59,957 nucleotides of DNA, taken from Candidatus Colicola equi. Lineage in GTDB: Bacteria; Bacteroidota; Bacteroidia; Bacteroidales; Paludibacteraceae. Made by a program: the position numbers and the translations under genes. Shown here one piece after another: positions 46,609-54,987 of this stretch (positions are counted from its first letter, which is position 1; each line of letters begins with the position of its first letter). The stretch spans positions 1-59,957 of the forward strand of contig JAGHRV010000050.1 of NCBI GenBank assembly GCA_018066175.1, in the 5' to 3' direction. Under the pieces are notes generated by a model. It saw nothing but the letters and a program-made list of their open reading frames with translations, was not told the DNA's origin and did no database searches.

Positions 46609-47919
46609 ATGGCCAGTTTTATTGTAGAAGGCGGACATCGGTTACATGGTAGCATTACACCGAGTGGTGCGAAGAATGAAGCACTTCAGGTTTTGTGTGC
46701 AGTACTTTTAACCTCCGAACGGGTAGTGATTGATAGTATACCCAATATTTTAGACGTGAATAATCTGATTGATTTATTGCGTGCGATGGGTGTAGTGGTG
46801 GAGCAATTATCGGCTCGCCGATATGCATTTACTGCCAATCATATTAACACCTCTTATTTGGAGAGCGAAGATTTCCGCAATCGTTGTATGCGCTTGCGTG
46901 GTTCAGTGATGTTGATAGGTCCGCTTTTGGCACGATTAGGTCGCATTACTTATGCCAAACCGGGAGGAGATAAGATAGGTCGTCGTCGCTTAGATACACA
47001 TTTTCAAGGCATGATTAACTTAGGTGCGACTTATACGCATAATAGTGATTTATGTGCTTATACGTTTAGTGCCTCGCAAGGGCTGAAAGGCACTTATATG
47101 CTGTTGGATGAGGCGTCTGTAACCGGTACGGCCAATATCGTGATGGCTGCTGTGATGGCAAAAGGAACGACTACGATTTACAATGCTGCTTGTGAACCTT
47201 ATTTGCAGCAGTTATGTAAGATGCTTAATCAGATGGGCGCGCATATTGAGGGGGTAGGAAGTAACTTGTTGACGATTGAGGGTGTGAGTCAATTGCATGG
47301 CGCTGAGCATACGTTGTTGCCTGATATGATTGAGGTAGGTTCATTTATTGGGATGGCAGCGATTACGAGTAGTGAACTGACGATTAAGAATGTCAGTTAT
47401 AAAGATTTAGGCATTATCCCGGATACGTTCCGTCGCTTAGGCATACATTTGGAACAACGAGGTGATGATATCTATATTCCTCAGCAAGACCATTATCAGA
47501 TAGAGTCGTTTATGGATGGCAGTATTCTTAATATAGCAGATGCACCATGGCCTGGCTTGACTCCGGACTTGTTGAGTGTTATTCTGGTGGTAGCCACTCA
47601 GGCTCGCGGCAGTGTACTGATTCATCAGAAGATGTTTGAGAGTCGTCTGTTCTTTGTGGATAAGCTAATAGATATGGGTGCGCAGATTATTTTGTGTGAT
47701 CCTCACCGTGCAGTAGTGATTGGTCATGATCACCAGATGCAACTTAGGCGCAATAATATGACCAGTCCGGATATTCGTGCCGGTATTGCGATGTTGATTG
47801 CGGCTATGTCTGCCGAAGGAGTTAGTCGCATTGACCATATAGATCAGATTGATAGGGGATATGAGAGCATTGAGGAGCGACTGAATGCGATAGGGGCATG
47901 TATAAAAAGAGAAGAATAA
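46609..47919 (+). CDS. murA: UDP-N-acetylglucosamine 1-carboxyvinyltransferase with Cys-to-Asp active site
   Basis: 436 residues, normal length. It transfers enolpyruvate from PEP to UDP-GlcNAc, the first committed peptidoglycan step. SGAKNEALQVLCAVLLT is the N-terminal signature. The catalytic loop reads KPGGDKIGRRRLD (Asp at residue 121), where fosfomycin-sensitive enzymes have PGGCxIGxRP with the reactive Cys (115 in E. coli). Asp at this position is known to confer natural fosfomycin resistance in, for example, mycobacterial and chlamydial MurA. Other conserved parts (LDEASVTGTANIVMAA, IDRGYESIEERL) are intact. A terminator follows. Confidence 0.94.
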   Translation: MASFIVEGGHRLHGSITPSGAKNEALQVLCAVLLTSERVVIDSIPNILDVNNLIDLLRAMGVVVEQLSARRYAFTANHINTSYLESEDFRNRCMRLRGSVMLIGPLLARLGRITYAKPGGDKIGRRRLDTHFQGMINLGATYTHNSDLCAYTFSASQGLKGTYMLLDEASVTGTANIVMAAVMAKGTTTIYNAACEPYLQQLCKMLNQMGAHIEGVGSNLLTIEGVSQLHGAEHTLLPDMIEVGSFIGMAAITSSELTIKNVSYKDLGIIPDTFRRLGIHLEQRGDDIYIPQQDHYQIESFMDGSILNIADAPWPGLTPDLLSVILVVATQARGSVLIHQKMFESRLFFVDKLIDMGAQIILCDPHRAVVIGHDHQMQLRRNNMTSPDIRAGIAMLIAAMSAEGVSRIDHIDQIDRGYESIEERLNAIGACIKREE

Positions 47920-47920
47920 A

Positions 47921-47956
47921 AAGAAAGGGACGTCATCTCGACGTCCTTTTTCTTGG
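47921..47956 (+). terminator. Terminator after murA
   Basis: AAGAAAGGGACGT pairs with ACGTCCTTTTTCTT (one unpaired G) around CATCTCG. The right arm provides the U-run. I see nothing else in 47957-48091. Confidence 0.85.
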
Positions 47957-48091
47957 TATTAGTCTGTTTGATTTAAGGTACAAAAAAGATTGTGTTTGTT
48001 TTCGACTGCAAAATTACTGCTTTTTTAGTACCTGACCAAAGATTTTTTTATGTTCTTAGGCATATTTTACATTTTTTAATAACTTTTTTTC

Positions 48092-48613
48092 TTAATTTCG
48101 TGCTAATTCTACGACTTCCAAGTCCTTAATTTCGTTTTTGTCGATAGTAAAGCGCAGTAATGTTTGTGCAGTTTGCCATCCTTGTTTTCCTACGGCTCCC
48201 GGATTCATTGTGAGAAATCCCCATTGTTTATCGTAGATGACTTTAAGGATGTGTGAGTGTCCGCAAACGAATAAATCTATCCCTCCTTTATTGGACGCTT
48301 TGTCTTCGGCGGCTTGTCGGAAGACTGGTAAGAGCCATGGATTGTATTTGCCGGGGTATCCTCCTATGTGGGTCATTAAGACGTTGACGTCTTCTACGCG
48401 GAATCGATACAATTCGCTTAGCGAGTAGCGAACATCGCCACTATCCATATTTCCATAGACGGCGCGAGTAGGTTTTGTTTCGCGTAGTTTTTGGAGCACT
48501 TCCATGGAACCAATATCTCCGGCATGCCATATTTCGTCGCAACTTTCTAAATAAGGCATGACCCGCTTATCAAGCAGGCCATGAGTGTCTGATAGTAATC
48601 CAATGCGTGTCAT
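48092..48613 (-). CDS. YfcE/MJ0936-type metallophosphoesterase
   Basis: 173 residues. All metal-binding motifs of the family are present in order: GLLSDTHG, HAGDIG, GNMDS, THIGGYPGKY and CGHSH. Such enzymes hydrolyse phosphodiesters with two metal ions; the natural substrate is usually unknown. Its ATG overlaps the ftsE stop (4 bp), so it is the last gene of the DUF349-ftsE operon. Confidence 0.9.
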   Translation of the reverse strand: MTRIGLLSDTHGLLDKRVMPYLESCDEIWHAGDIGSMEVLQKLRETKPTRAVYGNMDSGDVRYSLSELYRFRVEDVNVLMTHIGGYPGKYNPWLLPVFRQAAEDKASNKGGIDLFVCGHSHILKVIYDKQWGFLTMNPGAVGKQGWQTAQTLLRFTIDKNEIKDLEVVELARN

Positions 48614-49275
48614 TGTTCTTCGTGAATTTCGCCGTTTTCGAATCTCAGTTTCCGTCCCGGGAAAAGTTCGGGCCAGCGTGGGTTATGTGTGGACATAATG
48701 ACGGTCATTCCTGCCTGCGAAATAGAGTGAAGCAGCCGCATGATCTCTTCGCCGGTTTCTTGATCTAAATTGCCGGTTGGTTCATCAGCAAGAATAACGT
48801 CAGGCGTATTGAGTAGTGCGCGAGCAATAACGACGCGTTGTTGTTCTCCTCCGCTGAGGTGGTAAGGCATCTTATACCCTTTGTCTCCCATACCAACTTG
48901 CTCTAGAACTTCCTTGGCTTGGAGTCGCATCATTCGTTTATCTTCCCATCCTGTGGCTCGCAAAACGAATAGGAGATTGTCTTCAACGTTGCGGTCAGAC
49001 AGTAATTGGAAGTCCTGAAAGACGACCCCAATCTTGCGTCGTAAGTAGGGTACTTGTCGGCGACGAATGGAGGGCAGGTCGTAACCTAAGAAAGTGGCGT
49101 GTCCGCTATAGATTGGCAATTCTGCATAAAATGTCTTGATGAGGGACGATTTGCCTGTGCCAACTTTGCCTAACAGATAGACGAAGTCTCCTTGCTTGAT
49201 GCGCAAGTTAACGTGTTTAAGTACAGTTTGCTCTCGTTGTCTTATTTCAACGTCTTGATAGTCAATTAGTTCCAT
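48610..49275 (-). CDS. ftsE: FtsE-type ABC transporter ATPase
   Basis: 221 residues: Walker [13 protein letters not shown]-loop VVFQDFQLL, signature LSGGEQQRV, Walker [14 protein letters not shown]-loop STHNP. The pattern [18 protein letters not shown] and the overall length are typical of FtsE, which works with FtsX at the division site to control wall hydrolases. No ftsX is adjacent here. It overlaps its neighbours on both sides (1 bp with the DUF349 gene, 4 bp with the phosphoesterase gene). The Lys-Val in the Walker A loop replaces the usual Pro/Ser-Thr-Gly context but keeps the GKS core. Confidence 0.85.
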   Translation of the reverse strand: MELIDYQDVEIRQREQTVLKHVNLRIKQGDFVYLLGKVGTGKSSLIKTFYAELPIYSGHATFLGYDLPSIRRRQVPYLRRKIGVVFQDFQLLSDRNVEDNLLFVLRATGWEDKRMMRLQAKEVLEQVGMGDKGYKMPYHLSGGEQQRVVIARALLNTPDVILADEPTGNLDQETGEEIMRLLHSISQAGMTVIMSTHNPRWPELFPGRKLRFENGEIHEEQ

Positions 49276-50729
49276 TATTCTGCGTCTAATTTGGCCTCAA
49301 TGTCTTTGAGTTGTTTCTTGAGTTGGTCTATCTTCTTATGCATGTCATCCACTAATTTATTAGCGGTTTTGGATTTGCTGGTAAAGAAGAGTATATTATT
49401 CTCGGCCGTTTTGATTTCTTGTGTTAGGTTTTCGTGCAGGCGCAGCAGTTTATTTCTGTCGCCATCTTGGACTGCAGTCATATTGCGCGACTTGATGCGT
49501 TCCTCGCGTGCTGTCTTATTGGCTTCGCGTCGGCGATTGAAGAAACTGTCGCAAGTTTCGGTAAATTCTTTCCAAATAGCGTCGCTGTATTTATGTGCAA
49601 CAGGCCCGATTGTTTTCCATTCAGTTTGCAGGGCAATCAATGCTTTTTGTGCTTCTTGCCAAGCGTCGCTGGCGGCTAATTCTTGTGCGCGAGCAATAAG
49701 TTCACGTTTGCGTTTCATGTTTGTGCTGAATGTTTCGCGCATTTGTTTATAGAAATCTGTTTTAGCGCGGTAGAAGCCATCAACAACGGTGCGATATTCG
49801 TCATAAATGGATTGGTTTTGTTTTTTCGGTGCAAAGCCAATTTTTCTCCATTCTTCTTGGATGGTTTGTATTTTAGCATTCATATCATCCCACGCTTTAT
49901 TGGAGCGCAAGTTGGACCAGTCGAAGGTCTTGAGTTGCTCAATGAGTGCCTGTTTTTTGTGCAAGTTCTCTTGTTCCTGAGCGTGAAGTGCATCAAAGAA
50001 TGCTTGGTGTTTTTTGTTAATGATGGTGCTGGCCTCTTTAAAGCGGTTCCATAAATCTTCGCGTAACTCGCGAGCGACCGGACCTATTTCTGCCCATTCG
50101 TCATGTAATTGTTGGAGAGCGCGACTTGCTTCAATGACGTTTTCGTTTTCTTTGAGTTTTTCTGCAGCTTCGCAGAGGAGTGTTTTCAATTCGAGGTTTT
50201 TCTTGAAGTCCAAGTCGCGTAGTTCGATATTGATTTTAACCAAGTCATAGAATTGTTCTTGGTATTGGTTGTATTGTTTCCAAATCTCTTGTGTTTTGGT
50301 AGCAGGCACTTGTCCGATTGTTTTCCATTCGGCTTGCAGTTCACGCATGCGTTTCATCTTATCCATCACGTCCGCGGTCTCGCTTTCTGCCATTTCTTTC
50401 ATTTGGGCGATGATGTTTTCCTTACGCAGCAAGTTCTGTTGCATTTCTTCTTCCAAGGCCTTTTGCACTTCTGCTCGTTTAGCTTTGTAGGTGTTGAGCA
50501 TCTCTCGGAAAGCCTGTTCTATCTCATCTGAGGCGGGTTGCCAATTATCCAATACTTGTCCGGCAACAGCGGCGGCTTCTTCGGCTGCTTTTTTCAAGGC
50601 AGCTTGTTCTTCGTGATACTGGCGGTAGAACTTATTTTTGAGTTCTTCCACTTGTTCTTTTACTTCCTTTACATCCTGATCGAGCAGGGCTTTTAACTCG
50701 TCTAAGAGAGTTTGTTTATCGTTTGCCAT
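49275..50729 (-). CDS. DUF349 repeat protein, coiled-coil rich
   Basis: 484 residues, almost entirely helical and highly charged. About five DUF349 units are visible, each with a W+xIG core and a following lW..F/Y segment (EWKTIGQVPATKTQEIW, EWAEIGPVARELREDLW, EWRKIGFAPKKQNQSIY, EWKTIGPVAHKYSDAIW). The C-terminal ~70 residues form a coiled coil (ILFFTSKSKTANKLVDDMHKKI). No biochemical role is established to my knowledge. It is the first gene of the operon with ftsE and its stop overlaps the ftsE start (TAATG). Confidence 0.88.
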   Translation of the reverse strand: MANDKQTLLDELKALLDQDVKEVKEQVEELKNKFYRQYHEEQAALKKAAEEAAAVAGQVLDNWQPASDEIEQAFREMLNTYKAKRAEVQKALEEEMQQNLLRKENIIAQMKEMAESETADVMDKMKRMRELQAEWKTIGQVPATKTQEIWKQYNQYQEQFYDLVKINIELRDLDFKKNLELKTLLCEAAEKLKENENVIEASRALQQLHDEWAEIGPVARELREDLWNRFKEASTIINKKHQAFFDALHAQEQENLHKKQALIEQLKTFDWSNLRSNKAWDDMNAKIQTIQEEWRKIGFAPKKQNQSIYDEYRTVVDGFYRAKTDFYKQMRETFSTNMKRKRELIARAQELAASDAWQEAQKALIALQTEWKTIGPVAHKYSDAIWKEFTETCDSFFNRRREANKTAREERIKSRNMTAVQDGDRNKLLRLHENLTQEIKTAENNILFFTSKSKTANKLVDDMHKKIDQLKKQLKDIEAKLDAE

Positions 50730-50765
50730 AGTAGTAACGCCTTGCGGCGGAGATCATTAACGGCT

Positions 50766-50798
50766 GCAAATTTACAAAGAATTTCGCATATATGCAAA
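50766..50798 (-). promoter_or_regulatory. Promoter of the DUF349-ftsE-phosphoesterase operon
   Basis: On the minus strand, TTTG (50798-50795), 20 bp, TAAATTTGC (50774-50766). The -33 box lies in TTCGCATATATGCAAA (50783-50798), one base from the palindrome at the two divergent promoters; no gene uses the other side. Confidence 0.8.
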
Positions 50799-50799
50799 T

Positions 50800-51285
50800 T
50801 TATTTGCAATTTTTATTACCCGAAGTGTTAAATCGTGTATATAATCGGAACAATATAGGTGGAATGATGAATGCCATAGTCACTACAGCGCTCATCCCTA
50901 TGAGGGTGACTGCACCAAGAGAGAACATAGCAGGGTGCTTAGCAAAGACCAGTACACCAATTGCCATCAGCATAACAAGTGCGGACAAAATAATAGACTG
51001 TTTGTATTGCTCAAGTAAACGTTTCCCGATTCGTTCTTGATTGATGAGTCCTTCCACCACAAAGATGGTGTAATCATCTCCTTGCCCAAAGATAAAGGTG
51101 GCTAAGATGATATTGACGATATTAAATTGCAATCCGAATAAGTGCATGCATGCGATGATAATCACCCAACTGAGCAGCATGGGTATAAAGGCGATTATTC
51201 CAAGAGCCAAACTGCGGAAACTGATGCATAGGAAGATGAAGACAATCACGGAGCAGACTAATCCGATATAGTCATTATGAAAGAT
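50800..51285 (-). pseudogene. C-terminal remnant of an MMPL/RND-family exporter
   Basis: The frame encodes only the end of an MMPL-type protein: FRSLALGIIAFIPMLLSWVII, FGLQFNIVNIILATFIFGQGDDYTIF, and two more membrane segments. In full-length Bacteroidetes relatives this stretch follows ~600 or more residues. Reading upstream, homology-like sequence continues through DFVDIFHNDYIGLV to about 51285, then runs into a tandem repeat array and a stop at 51340-51342. There is no start codon suited to the whole fragment (GTG at 51249 is internal to a membrane segment). The 5' part was probably lost by recombination at the array. Confidence 0.8.
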
Positions 51286-51424
51286 GTCTACAAAATCAGG
51301 ATAACAAATGTCTACAAATTTAGGACGATGTCTACTTTTTTAGGAAAGAGTCTACTTAATCCGAAAAAGAGTCTATATAATCCGTTAATCTATTAAAAAA
51401 CAGTCTAGCTTATTTAGGAAAAGT
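51286..51424 (+). repeat. Degenerate 20-24-bp direct repeat array (GTCTAC...TAGGA)
   Basis: GTCTA begins at 51286, 51310, 51330, 51350, 51371 and 51403. Most copies are followed by 5-7 variable bases and AGGA or CCGA. Spacing is 20-21 bp in the middle, two helical turns. It lies exactly at the broken end of the MMPL remnant. Confidence 0.75.
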
Positions 51425-51441
51425 CATGTATTTTGATAATT

Positions 51442-51478
51442 AGTTGTCAGTACTCAGTTGTCAGTTGTCAGTATTCAG
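51442..51478 (+). repeat. AGTTGTCAGT simple repeat
   Basis: Four degenerate AGT(TG)TCAG-type units (TAGTTGTCAG TACTCAG TTGTCAG TTGTCAG TATTCAG). A similar intergenic relic is seen in many bacteria. No gene is present in 51286-51505. Confidence 0.7.
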
Positions 51479-51505
51479 AAATTACAAATCACCAATAACA
51501 AATAA

Positions 51506-52018
51506 TTAGATCCATTCAATTTCATTACCTATGGTTGCGAGGTATTTTTCAAACATTTCTTGTGATATGACGACTGTTCCTGTGCAGTCATTAGGGTGAA
51601 AACTGAGTGAAGTAGCGTCTTTTATTTTCTTATCCAAAAATAAAATAACGTGGTGTTGTGTGTCGTTGATTAGTCCGAATGGAGACACGGAGCCGGGTTC
51701 GAGTCCGAGGTATTTATTCATTCTTTCGGGTGAAGCGAAGCTGAGTTTTCCCGGAGCTGTTTTTCCGGCGGCTTGCAGTTGTGCTTTCAGTCGCTGTTCC
51801 AGTTCGTGTATATCCAGTTGTTGTTGGCAATCAAAGCAAACGAGGTAGTGTTGATTGCCCTTATGGTTTCTGAGGAATATGTTTTTGCAGTGCATGCTGC
51901 CGTCGTTTCTCCACCACTGTTGTGCTTCTTCTATTGTTTTTCCTTCGGGATGGTCATATTCGTCATACGTTATCCCATTCTGCTGCAGGTAGTTATATAC
52001 AATCTCTTTCCGTGTCAT
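51506..52018 (-). CDS. YbaK/EbsC-family prolyl-tRNA editing protein (ProX-like)
   Basis: 170 residues from the ATG at 52018 (MTRKEIVYNYLQQNGI); the upstream extension overlaps the promoter. Family pattern: HCKNIFLRN, KGNQHYLVCFD, KLSFASPERMNKYLGLEPGSVSPFGL and HVILFLDKKI. ProX-like proteins hydrolyse Ala or Cys mischarged on tRNA-Pro. The C-terminal half (FHPNDCTGTVVIS) is typical. It has its own promoter and stands alone. Confidence 0.9.
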   Translation of the reverse strand: MTRKEIVYNYLQQNGITYDEYDHPEGKTIEEAQQWWRNDGSMHCKNIFLRNHKGNQHYLVCFDCQQQLDIHELEQRLKAQLQAAGKTAPGKLSFASPERMNKYLGLEPGSVSPFGLINDTQHHVILFLDKKIKDATSLSFHPNDCTGTVVISQEMFEKYLATIGNEIEWI

Positions 52019-52054
52019 GATATTGATATCTTGGTTAACTTTTATAAAAACATT

Positions 52055-52087
52055 GCAAAAGTACAAAAAAAAGTTGAGACGTTCAAA
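52055..52087 (-). promoter_or_regulatory. Promoter of the prolyl-tRNA editing gene
   Basis: On the minus strand, TTTG (52087-52084), 20 bp, TACTTTTGC (52063-52055). The leader is ~35 nt. Confidence 0.8.
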
Positions 52088-52190
52088 TTTATTTGCATTT
52101 TTTAGGCAATCGATGTGATTTTACGAGCAAGGGAGTGCCGAATACGCCGAAATCCTTGCGTGTTTTTATAAAGGTGACCTTAATTATTTT

Positions 52191-52613
52191 TTATTGCGCG
52201 TATACGCACGTAATCCCTCCTCTCAGACGTATCTTGGTCTCAATGTAATTAGCTAACCTAATATAGGTTTTGCGTTTTATGTTTTCCGGTGGGATCAGCG
52301 GACTGTCTTTATCAGGTTTCTCTAATTGCCGCAGGAAAGCAGCCTTCCATTTAGTATATAACTCCGGCATCTGCGTCTCAATCATAATCCGTTTTTTACG
52401 TGCTGCACTAAACGCCTCGCTACTCTCTTTCTCCTTCCCCTGCTGAGGATTCTTTGTGTAGTCACGAGGATGGCATACTTCATACACTTCTTTACTGCCG
52501 GCTACAGTTGTGTTCCCGTATTTGTAGTGCTTAGTTCGACAAATACATCTCTTTTTGGGACCAAGCCCACCATTCACATTTGCTATTGGATATATATATT
52601 CTACTTGTGCCAT
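52191..52613 (-). CDS. Hypothetical basic protein beside the DUF3987 gene
   Basis: 140 residues, Lys/Arg-rich, soluble. Segments include VEYIYPIANVNGGLGPKKRCIC, KHYKYGNTTV, YEVCHPRDYTKNPQQGKEKES, AFSAARKKRIMIETQMPELYTKWKAAFLRQL and RKTYIRLANYIETKIRL. I do not recognise the family. It lies 172 bp downstream of the DUF3987 gene on the same strand, with a 22-bp palindrome between, and may belong to the same mobile element. No promoter is seen. Confidence 0.55.
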   Translation of the reverse strand: MAQVEYIYPIANVNGGLGPKKRCICRTKHYKYGNTTVAGSKEVYEVCHPRDYTKNPQQGKEKESSEAFSAARKKRIMIETQMPELYTKWKAAFLRQLEKPDKDSPLIPPENIKRKTYIRLANYIETKIRLRGGITCVYAQ

Positions 52614-52762
52614 ATCTTAAATAACGATTACCTATACATCGCGAGGTCTTAATTTGTTGTTTAATTGGCTTTGACGACCGCCTGATTTCCGCGTCATTCC
52701 AGCGTGATTTCCGCGTTAGTCTACTAGGATCCCAAGCCCATTTCACTACCCGTCGTTGATGC

Positions 52763-52784
52763 CGAAATGGTCATGACCATTTCG
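52763..52784. repeat. Perfect 22-bp palindrome
   Basis: Half-site CGAAATGGTCA followed by its exact complement, 2 bp beyond the DUF3987 stop codon. It could be a transcript-end hairpin (no U-run) or a binding site of the mobile element. Nearby, TGATTTCCGCGT occurs twice, about 20 bp apart, around 52682-52714. Confidence 0.8.
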
Positions 52785-52785
52785 A

Positions 52786-54045
52786 TTATGCCGTTTTTTC
52801 GAAAACCCCATGTTTTTCTTTTACCAGCACTCCTGTTTCAATCCAATGATCTATCCATCTACGAGCAGTCTTCTCGGAAGCTCCCATCCTGCTGGCTAGA
52901 CTAATACATTCTCCGGTACTGAATGCCTGTGGCAGACTCACAAAAAACGTATCTTTTTGATAACTGCCTTTTACACAAGGAACTGCCTCTTGACAACCTT
53001 CGGTAATCTGATTGTACGCATCTGCCGCATGCAACAGCATCTTTGTACCTATTACCATTGCTGTCTCAAAGTCCTTCTCGCTGCAAACTAATACACTCTC
53101 ACGCTCCGTTTCACTTTCTCTCTCACTCTCCCTTCTCAACGCACTCAAAATGGCCGCTATTCGCATCACGTTGATACCATTACGCACGACTGTTGCATGG
53201 AAGCCGTCTCCTAATTTACGCACGTATTCCTTATATTCTTTCTCCATCACGCTCCCTAATAAACTTGCTTGTTCCGAAGTTAGTCGGAACTCAATCTCTT
53301 GCCCTTCTAACCCCTCATAAAGGAGTTTAACTTGCTGAGAAAGACGATTAAGCATAGCCTCCACTTGAATACCTTCTTCTGTTGGCTGAAATACGCTTCC
53401 GTCAAAATCTTGATGTTCACGAATAACAACCGTCATTAAACGCGAGAAGAAACCATTTTCTACACTTGGCACCAAGGCCTTAAACTGACTGAACGTGCCG
53501 GTCAACATCATGCCTACTTTAGGACAGACAATCTCCGTCTGTCCATCTCGAACGCGGTTCTTACTGAGAGGCTCGTGCTCGGCTGCTTTACGCAATGCCG
53601 TGTTGTATGTCATTGCACCTCTTTTCCAAATGTCGGTAATAACACTACCTTCGGTCTCAAAAAGCAATCCACAACCATCTTGCTCAAGCAATTGCTCGTA
53701 AAATGCAGGATATGTACTATCGCCCGCGATAATAAGAGGTGTTTCTGCATCTACTTTCTCTACTAACCGCCGGCTCAATTCTGCTATACCCTTACCTGCT
53801 GCTGCACCCGCCATAATAAAGGTCATCAGCTCTGGATAGTAACGCTTACCGGTTGTACCATAACGAAAATAAATGGAGTTCATAACGGTGGACAAGGTCG
53901 TGAGCGAACTCATTAGCAGCATGTCCTTTTGTTCGGTGGTCTTAGCCACACTAAGAAGTTCTTGCATAAACTTAGGCAAGTTCTCATGGTTGATGTGCGA
54001 CGTAATCTGTAAATCGTCACATTCTGTTAAGATTTTTGGACTCAT
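52786..54045 (-). CDS. DUF3987 protein (primase/helicase-like ATPase of a mobile element)
   Basis: 419 residues. The DUF3987 core is recognisable: LLMSSLTTLSTVMN, YYPELMTFIMAGAAAGKGI (phosphate-loop-like), LLFETEGSVITDIWKRG, CPKVGMMLTGTFSQFKALV, NGFFSRLMTVVIRE. The C-terminus has a winged-helix-like end (SLASRMGASEKTARRWIDHW). In Bacteroidetes, DUF3987 proteins usually belong to integrated elements, often with VirE-like or BT4734-like domains; those domains are absent here, so it may be a shortened version. An RRESERESETERES segment is low-complexity. It has its own promoter. Confidence 0.8.
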   Translation of the reverse strand: MSPKILTECDDLQITSHINHENLPKFMQELLSVAKTTEQKDMLLMSSLTTLSTVMNSIYFRYGTTGKRYYPELMTFIMAGAAAGKGIAELSRRLVEKVDAETPLIIAGDSTYPAFYEQLLEQDGCGLLFETEGSVITDIWKRGAMTYNTALRKAAEHEPLSKNRVRDGQTEIVCPKVGMMLTGTFSQFKALVPSVENGFFSRLMTVVIREHQDFDGSVFQPTEEGIQVEAMLNRLSQQVKLLYEGLEGQEIEFRLTSEQASLLGSVMEKEYKEYVRKLGDGFHATVVRNGINVMRIAAILSALRRESERESETERESVLVCSEKDFETAMVIGTKMLLHAADAYNQITEGCQEAVPCVKGSYQKDTFFVSLPQAFSTGECISLASRMGASEKTARRWIDHWIETGVLVKEKHGVFEKTA

Positions 54046-54077
54046 AAAATAATGAATTTAATAGGTTAATAAAAAAA

Positions 54078-54108
54078 TATCTTTGCAACAAATTGCGATG
54101 CAAAGATA
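54078..54108. repeat. Inverted repeat of -7 boxes upstream of DUF3987
   Basis: TATCTTTGCA and its complement TGCAAAGATA face each other across 11 bp. The minus-strand copy is the functional -7 box; the plus-strand copy faces no gene. It would form a hairpin in the 5' leader. Confidence 0.7.
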
Positions 54109-54132
54109 ATAATTTTATGCCCAAAAATCAAG
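54100..54132 (-). promoter_or_regulatory. Promoter of the DUF3987 gene
   Basis: On the minus strand, CTTG (54132-54129), 20 bp, TATCTTTGC (54108-54100). Confidence 0.7.
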
Positions 54133-54169
54133 ATGAGGAACGGACCACCTGAGGTGCCACCTACTTCAC

Positions 54170-54844
54170 CTATTCCATAAAAATTCGGTCTATCCCCTCT
54201 GCGTGAGCGGGTTTGCCGGTATGGTTACAAAATATATCATATAAGATTTTATCCATTCTGGCTTCGCCAAATAATTTACATAATTCATCATTAGGAAATT
54301 TATCCGTCGGATTGACGCAATAAATCTGATTTAATAGATATACCAATTGCGTCTTGGTGCAGTTTGCCTGTACGCGTCTTAACCCTGTCTCGGTACTCTC
54401 AATCAAGTGAGCGTCAATGGCTTTCTTAAGATATTTCTGTGCACGCTCGGTATCAATAGCCTTGGGTAATTCCAACGGATGTTGCTGCTGTAAACGCTCT
54501 AATTGTTCGGACATCATCTCAATTTCTTCGGCATACTCATAACATATCCGACATAAACGAATAAATAACCATACAATAAGTGCAATATACAAACATCCTA
54601 CACCTATATATAGAACCAAATTGAGCGTATCTTGATGTGCTATATATTGAGCCACACTATACAATTCTTGATCAGGGAATTGTGTCGTAATAATGGCATT
54701 TAATTGGTTGATACGAATGGAGTTAATAAAAATAGGAATGCCCAAAAATAACAACCCAAAGAACATAAAAATACCAACCACACCAATAGCAGCCATGATT
54801 CTAGACCGTTGAATCGACAACTTGTATCTATCTTGCTTTTCCAT
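54170..54844 (-). CDS. Two-transmembrane protein of unknown function
   Basis: 224 residues. Two strong membrane helices: IMAAIGVVGIFMFFGLLFLGIPIF (about 16-39) and LVLYIGVGCLYIALIVWLFI (about 75-94). A ~35-residue segment lies between them. A helical region (YEYAEEIEMMSEQLERLQQQ) and a ~110-residue soluble C-terminal domain (LLNQIYCVNPTDKFPNDELCKLFGEARMDKIL) follow. I do not recognise it. It has its own promoter and no operon partner. Confidence 0.65.
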   Translation of the reverse strand: MEKQDRYKLSIQRSRIMAAIGVVGIFMFFGLLFLGIPIFINSIRINQLNAIITTQFPDQELYSVAQYIAHQDTLNLVLYIGVGCLYIALIVWLFIRLCRICYEYAEEIEMMSEQLERLQQQHPLELPKAIDTERAQKYLKKAIDAHLIESTETGLRRVQANCTKTQLVYLLNQIYCVNPTDKFPNDELCKLFGEARMDKILYDIFCNHTGKPAHAEGIDRIFME

Positions 54845-54854
54845 AATTTACTCT

Positions 54855-54887
54855 GCAAAGTTACAAAAAATAATTGAATTGCACAAA
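54855..54887 (-). promoter_or_regulatory. Promoter of the two-transmembrane protein gene
   Basis: On the minus strand, TTTG (54887-54884), 20 bp, TAACTTTGC (54863-54855). Confidence 0.8.
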
Positions 54888-54987
54888 TAAATGTGCAGTT
54901 TTTTTGTAAAATTGCACAATTGACCATGCAAATTTCTCATTTTTTTGCATAATTCATTTATTTTTCGACTCAAAATACATGTCTTAT

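Noticed and set aside
52531..52746. 71-codon minus-strand frame overlapping the 140-residue gene
   Set aside because: Its C-terminal half is an alternate reading of the neighbouring gene. The N-terminal half (RLTRKSRWNDAEIRR) might be a remnant, but there is no supporting evidence.
52191..54045. Complete integrative element
   Set aside because: Only a DUF3987 gene and one unknown gene are present; no integrase, mobilisation gene or matching att repeats were found. The Mpi-type recombinase 12 kb away is not of the integrating kind.
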